Source of the DNA: Manis javanica
Lineage: Eukaryota > Chordata > Mammalia > Pholidota > Manidae
Reading direction: 5' to 3'
DNA: 64,000 nt
Assembly (NCBI RefSeq): GCF_040802235.1
Contig: NC_133157.1
Location: 32,071,501 to 32,135,500, forward strand
Position numbers and translations under genes: made by a program. The notes beneath the pieces are model-generated. The model worked only from the letters and a program-made list of their open reading frames with translations, had not been told where the DNA came from and made no database searches. This document shows positions 35,511-45,700 of the stretch, piece after piece; position 1 is the stretch's first letter, and each line of letters opens with the position of its first letter.

Positions 35511-36620
35511 AGCTAGAAAGAAAGCCTGCCTCTGATGTGGGCCAATGGCTGTACCAGTGTTTGTTGCATGCAGGGCAAAAAATAGTGTGGGCTGTGGCCT
35601 GTCGGTGGGGCTTGCCATTGACCTTTGAAGAAGTCAGTAGAGCCTGGAAGGAGTGCCTTGTGTGCTCTAAGAGAGACTTACACCAAGTCCCACAGCAACA
35701 TGGGACAACAGTAAGGGGGCCAATACCCCTTGTCAGATGGCAAATAGACTATATTGGGCCCCTGCCCATATCAGAAGGATATCCGTATGTCATGACTTGT
35801 GTGGACATGGCTACTGGACTATTGGTTGCTTTTTCTGCACATCATGCAGATCAGCAAACCACCAAGAGGGGCCTGGAGCATCTCTTTGCAGCCTATGGCC
35901 GGCCACAGATGATTGAGAACTATCAAGGCACCTACTTCACTGAACATGTGTTACAAGAATGGGTGCAGCAATTAGGAATAAAGTAGAAATTTCATGTACC
36001 ATATAATCCTACTGGGGCAGGCATGATAGAGAGGTACAATGGTTTGTTCAAATTTGGCCAGAAGTCAGGCACCAATAGTCTACAGGTTGGTCGGTTTGCC
36101 TGTGGACAGTGCTGCAGCATTTGAATGAGCTTTGAGCCCTGTGGATATGCTCACACACCTTGCTGCCTCCTATATAACTGTACGTCCAAACCAAAGAGCT
36201 ATTGAAGCCAGGACTGTTAAATGGACCTGGCCCTGGACATTTTGACACATGGACCAGGGATGGCTGGCCTTTCTGGCACTTTGAGGGAAAGACCTAGAAG
36301 CTGGCCTCGTGTGTATTCCTGGAGAAAGAGCTGAATGGCAACCAAAGGTCACGGTAGTGTGCCCAAAATGTCGAGGAGGTAAGAGCATCTTACAGGGAAG
36401 TTTTGTTTTATCTTTATGGCCAGTGCATGTATTCCCATAGCCCTATATATTGACCCATCTGTAACCCCCACAGGGAGGGAGGGGTGAAAGTCTGGTATAC
36501 TAGACCAGGACGAGATCCCATTCCTGCCACTGTTTTATCACAAGACCACTCTCTTGCATGTATGGTACCTGATGGACAAGATTTGCCTATGCTGGTAAAA
36601 CATGTATCTTATCGCCCTTA
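35511..36620 (+). pseudogene. ERV integrase remnant and pol tail
   Basis: The open stretch 35537-35983 has a CxxC zinc-type pair ('CLVCSKRDLH') and the first catalytic Asp in 'WQIDYIGPLP'. At the place of the second catalytic Asp the codon at 35921-35923 is TAT (Tyr) inside 'IENYQGTYF'. 'NPTGAGMIERYNG' (about 36006-36044) follows after a stop at 35984 and carries the third acidic residue. Later text (36480-36620, 'VWYTRPGRDPIPA') looks like the C-terminal tail of pol. The enzyme would be dead from the substitution alone. Confidence 0.82.
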
Positions 36621-36917
36621 AGGTTATTTTCTACTACAGTCCTAATGGCCTGAATGTGCCCCCTGGCTGCAACTGCTACCTGATGATTGCTCTGAACCCT
36701 CAGCTACTGCCTGCCTATGGAATGGACGAGCTATAGACTTAATGTGCATAAGACTTTGAACCTAGCTGAATCCTCCGGTTTGAGGATTGTCATAATTTTA
36801 TTGCTGTTGCTATTGTTATGTCATTAGTCTGGTCACAGTGCTCCAGTTTTCTCACCCAGGCACTATTGTGGAAGGGGAACGAGTAGATCGTAAGGCAAGA
36901 TTTCTGGAAGGGCGGCC
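36621..36917 (+). other. ERV 3' internal region, no env recognised
   Basis: About 300 bp between the pol tail and the 3' LTR. A short hydrophobic stretch occurs in one frame ('FIAVAIVMSLVW', near 36795-36830), but nothing supports an envelope protein. A purine-rich 'tggaagggcggcc' sits before the LTR and is a weak polypurine tract. Confidence 0.5.
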
Positions 36918-37222
36918 TGAGGGTAAAATTGTACCATTTCCAGAGTATCTCACCTGGCTTTAGTACATTTGCATATCCTCAGGGGTGGAGAGTTCATCTC
37001 CATGTCAATGGGTAATTACCTGTGCAACCGAGGGTGTGTCTGAATCTGAGAGTTTAAAGGGAGGGGCTGGCTTACTTCCTCACTTGCTTCTGCAGGAGCA
37101 GAGGCAGAACCCTGGACTGCAGTTTGTAAGCAATGAACGGGTTTTAAACTTTATTTCTCCCTTTGACTGTTTTCGGTTTTTAGAGCTATTTTGCCCCAAG
37201 ATTTCCTTTCTCTGGACTTACA
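36918..37222 (+). repeat. ERV 3' LTR
   Basis: About 305 bp, TGAGGG to TTACA. The octamer ATTTGCAT is kept (36967-36974). The poly(A) signal of the 5' LTR has changed to AATGAA here. The flank GTCCC follows at 37223-37227. Confidence 0.85.
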
Positions 37223-37227
37223 GTCCC
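37223..37227 (+). repeat. ERV target-site duplication, right copy (GTCCC)
   Basis: Same five bases as 28735-28739. Confidence 0.8.
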
Positions 37228-37244
37228 TTACATGTGGATAGCAC

Positions 37245-37400
37245 TTCAGAATTTATACTTTCACATACATTTTTTTTTATTTGATTTGCACAAGAGTCTT
37301 TGAAATAGGCAGGGTGGAGATTATTTCCATTTTACAGATGAGGGAATAACTTAACAGAGACAGGGAATTCACCCTAAGTTACATCTAACTTAACGCATTT
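37245..37400 (+). repeat. MIR fragment
   Basis: 'catacatttttttttatttg' then 'cattttacagatgagggaat' fits a MIR core. Confidence 0.55.
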
Positions 37401-39239
37401 CCTGATGGGTCTCCATCTTAGGAAATCTTGTCTCAGTTTGAGCAGCCAGAGTGGGTTAGAAATGGAGAAAAAAGAGTAAACTGAAATCTCAAGTTCTAAT
37501 AGCACTGCATTAAGATGAAATTTAAGAGATTTGCATATGTACCATACATGGGGGCATAAACACGAGGGAGATGGGGAAGTAGATGGGATGAGGAATATAG
37601 TACGTTAGAGGAAGAGGGACCTTCTCTTTTTACTTTTTAGGACCCTTTCTGCATGCCCACTTTTCCAACTCCTTATAGACATACGATCTCTGCTGTCTGA
37701 GTGTTCTCATTCAAACATTAGTGTGCATCTAAAAATTTTCCAGTTCCCTCTTGGCTTAGAACCCTGCGGTCACAGAATTAAAGTTTTGTAAGAATCCATC
37801 TAGCTCTACTTTTTGCTGCTCTGCTCTCAAGGTAGGTACAATAGTGGTTCTTTAAAAATCCATGAATCCCATGTTATTAAATCTAAAGTACTGTGTGAGG
37901 AGACCCAAAGCTTTTGTTGCTTTTCAAAGGAATTCTTCACCCAAATGAAGATTAAGAGCCATCATATTGAAAGTGTTTCTCAAAGTGTAGGCTGAAGACA
38001 GTATTAGAATCACTTAGGTTTTTTTAAAAAAAGCATATTCCGTGGTCTTACTTCCAGAGAAAGGGTTGTCTTATAAACTACAAATAATCACATGTAACTC
38101 TAGACAGGTAATAAAAACCCCAAACCATGTAATAAACATGCTACATTTTAAAATTCCTGTTTTCCATAAAGAACACCTTTACTTTTAAAAGAGTTAGCAA
38201 TGTACTTCACCAGTGTCTCCAAGTCTGCTTTGTATTTCAATACTTGTCACACTTGGTAATTAATGTATTTTTTGTACGCTTATCATTACATAATGCTATT
38301 AAAGGCCAGGAAGGCGAAAACCGCCTGTTTTCTACACTAGGCAGTCCACAGATTAAGCAAGACTATCACTTTCAACACCACCATCTAGTGGCAAATGCAG
38401 CTATTACGGCCCCAGTTTTACAGTACATATTGCTCAATCCTCAAATTTGTTTTTTCAACTGTGCAGGACTGTACCTCCTGGAAACAGACTAATGGCAATG
38501 TTTTCCAGATTTGCATGTGGAAAAGACTAGGACACATATATGAATCTGATCAACTTGAATGTTTTTTAAAAAATCACAATATTAAAATCTGGCTGCTTCT
38601 GCTGGTTGCTTTTTCTGATCAATTTGTCTTTGAACAGGTTTAGAAACAGCTTTGCGTGGTTAAGTTTTTTAATCTGTGGACTTGTATGATTTTGAATATT
38701 TTATATTGCAGGCAGTATGTCTCTCCCTCCATCCTCCAACAGGATAAAATGCCCAGAAACAGAATTACGTATACAGAGAAACGGATGGAGTTGAGAGATG
38801 ACGTTAGAAGTGGGTGAAAGGATAGGCTATCCGCGCAGGGATAACGGTCATCGCATGGAAATGACAAAATGATTGTTGCTGGCCCTCAATTTTTCAGAGC
38901 TGCCCAGAAATAACGATCGTTATCTCCCCAATGTACGTGGCATGTTGACTCTCAATTCCTTTCTACTTTAGTTTCCGTGAAGCATGAGTCCTACTTCCTA
39001 ACCCCTAATCACGTGTGAGACTCCCCATTCATTAGACTTGAAGTAAGGTTTACCTAGGGTTCCTTTCCGTCAAAACACCGTTTTATTTATGTAAAAACTT
39101 GAGTGTACAGATAAGTATAAATAAACATCTGTATATTCCCACCAGGCAGAGGGAATTTTTAACGTCTCCTAACATCCTATCATGTGTTAACCGCATATAC
39201 ATATCCTTTTTCTTTAAAAATTAGCGTCAAGCGTTGGAC
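37400..39239. other. region upstream of TRMO
   Basis: About 1.8 kb without a gene. A MER5A-like scrap lies at 37968-38070 ('gtgtttctcaaagtgtaggc'). A CACGTG E-box is at 39010-39015. The short open frames at 38.2-38.9 kb have no known similarity. Confidence 0.5.
37968..38070 (+). repeat. MER5A-like fragment
   Basis: 'gtgtttctcaaagtgtaggc' and 'agaatcacttaggttttttt' match the MER5A head. Confidence 0.6.
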
Positions 39240-39279
39240 ATGTAAGTTACTTATTAATATTTGAGTCATCTTGGCGCGT

Positions 39280-39720
39280 AAGTATTCATCGATGTGTCCT
39301 CCTTGGAAAGCGCGGGAGCTCGGGAGTCACTGACCGGTGGGCAACCTCAGAGGGTCTGCGAAAGGCATCCATACACCGGTCCAGGAAAGGGACAGAGGGC
39401 GAAGTATGGCCTCCGCATCCCATTCGAAACCTTCCAGGGGCCCGCGTCTCCCGCCCGTCCGTGCCGGTCCCACTTTTCCCGCGCGCGCCCCCTCTTCCCC
39501 CGCGCGCGCCCCAAGTTTCCAAGAACCTGGGCCCGCATCAGCCCGACACGGAGGCTACCGCGCAGGCGCCGGGAATGGAGACCGGAAGCGGAAGGCTTTA
39601 CGCGTCGGTTCGGTATCTCAGTGACCTGAAGCCATGCGCGGCTTGGAGGAACCTGGGCCTCGGCCCACAGCGACCCCGTGCGGCTGCGTGAAACCGGCTC
39701 TGGAGACAGGTAACGTCTAA
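39280..39720 (+). promoter_or_regulatory. CpG-island promoter of TRMO
   Basis: Dense CpG and GC-rich text ('cccgcgcgcgccccaagttt'), with no TATA box. An NRF1-like site CGCGCAGGCGCC is at 39559-39570 and an ETS-type site ACCGGAAGCG at 39581-39590, about 50 bp before the ATG. This is the usual design of housekeeping mitochondrial/translation genes. The transcription start is inferred to lie between about 39560 and 39630. Confidence 0.75.
39634..39709 (+). CDS. TRMO: TRMO coding exon 1
   Basis: Encodes MRGLEEPG...PALET plus one base. Donor GACAG|GTAACG after 39709. It lies in the CpG island. Confidence 0.95.
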
Positions 39721-42700
39721 GAGACCGGAGGTTCCGCACTGGGAAGAGACCTTGGCTCAGGCAGTCCACTTCAGTGTGAGAAGATCGTGAAATGCGAGAA
39801 CTTAAACTGAAGAATGTCATTGTACTTACTGCGAAACCACGGGTCACGTGCTCCGACGACCACGTGATGTGCTTAGACTAGCGGGTTGATGTCATCGTTC
39901 ATGTTTTGTTGTCGGTGGCCATGGTCCGTCCACTTTGTCTTTGGCGCGGTGGTTCGAACAGCCACTTGCAATGACGGCCCTTTTTAGGGAGTTCTAGCAC
40001 CTCTGGGAAAGAGAAGATGTGTATGGCTGGTGTTATGCCGGTTAGCAATTAATAAAGGCCATAAGAAGGAGGCATTTTGTGTTGTAGGAAGTGAGGAGGG
40101 CGACGGGGGAAAGTTTGGGAATGAGAGGCAGGAAGTAGTTTAGAACTGGAACTGGGAAAAGTGGGTACGAGTTTCTCTTTAGTTTCACCTTATATAGCGC
40201 GAAATATTAAATTTAGAAACTAGAGGAATCAAACGGAAGAAAATTATTCTGCTATCACCCAGAGAAAACCATTAATGTCTTGGTGCCTATCTTCCAACTT
40301 GTTTCAGTGCATACAGACCAGAAAAATGAGTTCATATACAATCCCACTGTCATAACTTATTTTTAAAAGCTGTTTCATATATAAATCCATGGCAATAATT
40401 TTAATTTGAAGGGGTTACACACTGTTTTAATATGTGCTCTTATTTAAACAGTACCCTATTGTTGGGCATTTCGGTTATTGCCAATTTTCATTGTTCTAAA
40501 TGAAAGTTCTAGAAACAAGTCTGTATGTTCTAAATGTTTAACTTAAATGAAATTTACTAAAATATTGTTACTTGGTTTGGGTTATATTCATTAAAAAAAA
40601 TTGGTGCACACAATAGAATGCAGGTCTAATATTTTGACAGGCAGGAAGGAGAAGGAACAAGGTCTAAAGAGCCTACAATTGGGGAGCTGTGAGTCTGAAG
40701 TATTGGATGGAACGGGGAGGTGAGAAACGATTAGATTTAGATTGTAGAGAACCTTTAATGCCAGGCTAAGAGATACTATGTTAACTGTGGGAAATACATA
40801 CGAAAAGACTTCAGTTAGAGGGTAGCATAACATAAGGAACTCATCTTGTTTGGAGGACTGGTGTAGTGTCTTGATGAAGGAGGGACCTATAGTGGGAAAA
40901 GGAATTTTAACAAGGGAAATTTAATAGTTCAGGCAAGAGGCGAAAAGGACCTGAACTTTCTGTCTGCACAAGATTTTCAGATAAATCTTGTATACAAAAA
41001 AACTGCATTAATAATGTTTTTTCTTATTACACTCTATTATTTTATTTACTTACTAGCTCTAATATTGTTAAAATGAGGGAAAAGCCTGAGCAAGGGCTTT
41101 AAAAAGCACTCTTTGAGAACACCTTCTGTTGTACTAGATGCTTTATGTATTTTAGTAATCTTACACTTTCCAAGGTAGTTGTTATTATCCTGAATATAGA
41201 TGAAAAAACTACAATTCTGAGAAGGCAGTTTTGCCTAAGGTCACACAGCTAATGTATGTCTACAACAACACAGTCCCTTTTGTTGTTTTGTCCTTTTTCT
41301 CTTCCAATACCAGTCTAACTCTCTCATGCTTCTTTGGGGAAACACTTCTTCCCCTTTGTATGTGGTTCTCAGGGCAGTACCGTCTGACATACCTGCACTT
41401 GTATCTACTCCCATGTAAGGCAGTTTGGTTTAATTGCTGATTTACTTGTCCATCTCTTGTCAATATTCTGGAAACCCTTGAGGATGAGAACTGGTTCTTA
41501 CTTATCTCTGTACCCAGATTCTCAGCACAGTGCTTACCAAATAGTAGATGCTTAATGTTTTTTGTTTGTTTTTTGAGATATGAGGCAAGAGGGAAAAATA
41601 CCAGGATTTCTCTGGGTGGACATTCTCAGGCCTCAACAAGCAGAGCATTCAAGTAGCATTTATATTTTGAAATTACTGAGCATTTGTATTTCATAGCATC
41701 TGTGTTCCCAAGAAGAGGGCACAGAGAATATATAAACAGGTTCCAGAAGAGCTCAGATGTATTAGAATATGGTAAGTGCCTACTGGGTTAATAAATGTGC
41801 ATGTACTATGTTGAGAGAGTGTCCCAGACATTTAATAGTGACAGAGTTGGAGGGACTCCTACAGTGTAGCTCCTGAGTATGCTTTCAGTTCATTGCTAAC
41901 ACGCTCTTATCTTGTTTATGTTCTTACAGAGAAGTACAAGGAGGACTGGAGTAAATCTAATTGGTTACAATTTATATTTCTCATAGCATAAGTGTAATCT
42001 GTGAAAAACAGGTGTAGACTGATTCAGTGAAGTGGTGTAGCTCAGTAATAAGCTGGTAGGCCTCCAGTCAGAGCAGAAATCTTTCATCATTCTTGCAAAT
42101 ACTATATTGGTATTAAAGCATATTGTGAGATTCTTCCTAACCAACTGTTAACTCCACTGTGATAAGAGTTTTTGTTTTGCATCTTTTCCCAGACTTAGCC
42201 CAAAGTCTGGCAATTGTACACACTTGGGAAATGTTTGTTAAGCAAATGAAAACAGGACATAAGGATCCTAACTGACTAGGTTAGGAGGCCAGTTTGGCCA
42301 TTTTTTATGCCATTTTAATGAATACCACAAAAATTATTTGGCCTTGTTTCTTCATCCTTAAGATGTTTACTATATATATTCTACAGGAGTATGGATATGG
42401 TATAAAAGAATGCCGGTAAACAAACTTGGAAAAAAATTTTAAGTCATTAAAAACATACGATGGAACTTAGAATTGAGAGACAAAAAGCAAGTCTGAGAAG
42501 ATAACAAATTGATACCAGTTCTTATAGAGCTCAAAGACAAAATAAATGAATTATTTCCTAGGCATGCATATCCATGTGATAAAATCATATGAAAAAAGGA
42601 AGTGAATGATAAAGACCATACACTGGCTTCTGTTTATCTGAGGGATAGGCAGGGTGTGGGGTAGGACAGAAGCATAAAAAGCTGCAAGTTGTTTCTTAAA

Positions 42701-45700
42701 GCTCTAGGTCTTTGGGCAGTGGGTACACAGGATTTCATATGATGCATTATTACTTACATTATATTACATATGATATTTATATGTAACAAATAATGCAGCT
42801 TTTGTAAGTGAAAAGTAATGAAAGGTGCTATGAGGGACAACTCCAGGCCTCTAGTCTTACCACCATGCTGGTAGGGTAGATTTAATGGAAGCTGGAAATA
42901 AAATGATGGTCTAGAATGTCTTTATATCAACCCTTAAAAGAAGTTGATAAAGCTTTCATGAAATGTGAAAAAAAAGTTATCTGTAAATACAAAGAGGTAT
43001 TTGTGATTACCATGGACTTTAAACCTATAGTGATGCTGGCTGGCTAGTTTTTCTTCTTTTGAAAATAGTTGCTGCTTAAAAAAAAAAAGACATTATTGCA
43101 AAAACTTGGGATATTATAGAAATTATGAAGTTATACTAAAATATAATAATAAATATAAAAATAATCCAAAAATTTCACCATGCATTTTAACCACTCTTAT
43201 CATTTTGGTGAATATTGATAGCTTTCAAAACATATATATGTACATATTTAGATAGGTACACATATGAATAAATTTCCATAAATGGGATTGTGCTATATAT
43301 AGTCTTCTTCCACTTTGTGTTTTCCATTTTAATCAATTTAGACTTACATAATCCTTTTCTCCATGCAACAAGAATTTTTTGAGTACCTACCACTTTGCAT
43401 ACAATATAGCAGACAGTGAACACAGCAGTAAACAAGACAAAAACTCCTGCCCACATGGATCTTACATTCTAGAGAGGCAGAGAGCTACAGGGCCAAGCCT
43501 AATCTGAAATCTACTCAGGCTCTAGATATTTTAATAGTATGATCCCATGCAGACCTTTTATTGCTTAAACAACTTTGTTTTATATGTTCTGTTGTTTTCA
43601 TTTGAAAGCATTCTTACTTATACATTACACAGGTTTCCCTGCTATCCAAAAGTGGAGCATTCCTATGAAACCTTTCGTAAGTCAAAATGAAGTGCAGAAG
43701 CAATCATCATTGTTTTATATGGAAAAAAGTATTTAGTGGCCTCAGACCCCCCAAAATAACCTCTCTTCGGCTTTTCTGATACCTTAGGACACATCTTGCT
43801 AAAAGATGCACAAAATAAATTGAGCTAAAGCTCAGGTACAGATACAATTGAAAGCTATGGCGGTTTGATGCTGAGGTGCTGAGTGTAGTTTCCAGGAAAG
43901 GTGGTTGGCTGTGATATTCTTGCTGCTCAGGGTGGATGCTGTCTCTATAAATGCTTAATGATAGTTTTGCTTTATCAAAAAGTCCTCTGGATTTTTTTCA
44001 TTTAGTGAAAAGAGGAGCTAATGTAGATCTTTCATGAAAGCCAAGTGGTGTGGCATGAACTTTTAAAAAGTGGGGGGATGCCTGTATACAACCACTGTCT
44101 CGTTATCTTTTATTATTTTCTACCTTGTAAGTCACACGCCAGCCAATCAAAATAGTTTGTTTCCTGCAGTGCTGTGACATTTCTCATTTAACTTTGTGCA
44201 TGTTATTCTATTTTAAATGCCCTCTTAGCCCTGACCAAAGTCACATAACTTAGTAATTGTATGATAGAATTTGAATTAAGATCATAGTGGGTCATCTAAA
44301 AATGCCTTCTTTCTTTCTTAGACCCACAGTATATCATGTAAAGGGATATAACAATGTGCATGTAATGATGAGGATATTTATATGTATTCATGAATACTGT
44401 AAGAATAATTTTTTATAGTTGCATAGCACCTAGATTTTAAAACTGAAATTAATGCATTAAAGAAAACATGTTTTACTATGTCTTTATTTGCCCTTTTGAC
44501 TAATGATTTCTTATCTAATTTTCTTCTATAGGGAATCTTTTAACTGAGCCAATTGGCTATTTGGAATCTTGTTTCTCCACCAAGAATGGTACTCCAAGGC
44601 AGCCATCCATTTGTAGCCATTCACGGGCTTGTCTGAGGATTAGAAAGAGCATCTTTAATAATCCTGAACATTCCTTGATGGGCTTAGAACAATTTTCTCA
44701 TGTTTGGTAAGTTGTTTTATAGTTAGCAGTGCTTTGGGCCAGAACTTGCCCCTGAGTAAAGTACTTCAGTTGAAGGCAACCTTGGAGTCTGCCATCCAGA
44801 CAATGCATGGAATTCCTGTACCTCATTCATGCACATGATTATCTTGGACACCCTCATGGAAGCTCAGAATCCACTAAGGGGTATGTTCCTTTTGCAGGTG
44901 GTGAGCAATGACTATGATAAATGTCTGCTGTTGAGCTTAAAACTGTAGACTTTCTTGATTCTGTTCATGGGTCATTATTCTCTCCTCTAGGCCAGGCTCA
45001 GCAAGCTACAACCTGTGGACCAAATTCATCCACCTCCTGTTTTTGTAAATAAGTTCATGGTAACACAGCCACACCCATTCATTTATGTATTGGCTGTGAC
45101 TGCTTATGTGCTACACCAGCAGAGGTGAATACTTACAATGAGACTGGTTGGCCTGCAATCCCTAAACTATTTACTGTCTGACCTTTTACAGGAAAAGTTT
45201 GTGGAACCTGCTTTAGACCCATGAAGAATTAAGTCTACTCTTCCCAAAAGACAAAAGAGACCTTAGAAATCTGTATACTTTAAATAAAATGTTACTTATA
45301 TTAGGGCTTGTGTTATACTTGTGTTACTTGCCATCACTTGGCATCCTATGTCTGTCCATTCTTGCTCTTCCCAACAGTCTGAATTGGCCTGATTTTACTG
45401 GTGAAGCCCTAAAATAAAGTGTTTATTCTGAAATGGCTTATTTTTATGTTAATTTGAGGAATAGGTAAAGTAGAAAGAGCATGAGTGACTGACCTAGTTT
45501 GTATGATCTTGGTCGAACTACTGAAGTTAAACACAGTGTTAGTATAAAAAATGGGCCAGAAACATATAAAGAGATTTTTTCCTTATCCCTCCTATTGCTT
45601 TCCCCTCTCATTGCCACCCACTAACACTTTTCAGATATTATTACTGTTAACAGCTTGGCGTATATCCTGCCAGACTCTTTTTTTTAGTACACATAGTAGC

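Larger units (their letters stand above)
28740..37222 (+). mobile_element. class III endogenous retrovirus (ERV-L/ERV-S type), defective, with nested L1
   Basis: An old proviral copy between HEMGN and TRMO. Two related LTRs (28740-29048 and 36918-37222) begin TG; the 3' LTR ends CA and the 5' LTR has TA there. The host repeat GTCCC flanks the copy at 28735-28739 and 37223-37227. Inside are a tRNA-Ser-like primer-binding site and remnants of gag, protease (DTGAE), reverse transcriptase (YIDD), RNase H and integrase, in that order. The RT text ('HYIDDIML') is of the ERV-L/ERV-S class. I see no convincing env, which is usual for this class. All genes are broken by stops and frameshifts, one integrase catalytic Asp is replaced, and RNase H is split by a 2.6-kb L1. 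The LTRs differ at roughly one in nine positions by eye, so the insertion is old. It is not competent. Confidence 0.88.
39710..44531 (+). other. TRMO intron 1
   Basis: GT-AG intron of about 4.8 kb. It contains two CACGTG E-boxes (39845-39850, 39861-39866), a MIR-like copy at 41110-41265, an L2 end at about 41300-41570 and a Tc1/mariner-type element at 43630-44086. The rest (39.9-41.1 kb, 41.6-43.6 kb) holds no feature I can name. Confidence 0.85.

Noticed and set aside
36650..36900. Retroviral env or transmembrane segment before the 3' LTR
   Set aside because: One short hydrophobic stretch without a cleavage site, fusion peptide or Cys motif. Class III elements commonly lack env.
39347..39847. 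166-codon open frame on the minus strand across the TRMO promoter
   Set aside because: It lies wholly in the CpG island, where GC-rich sequence lacks stops by chance. Several other frames are open there too, and it has no recognisable domain.
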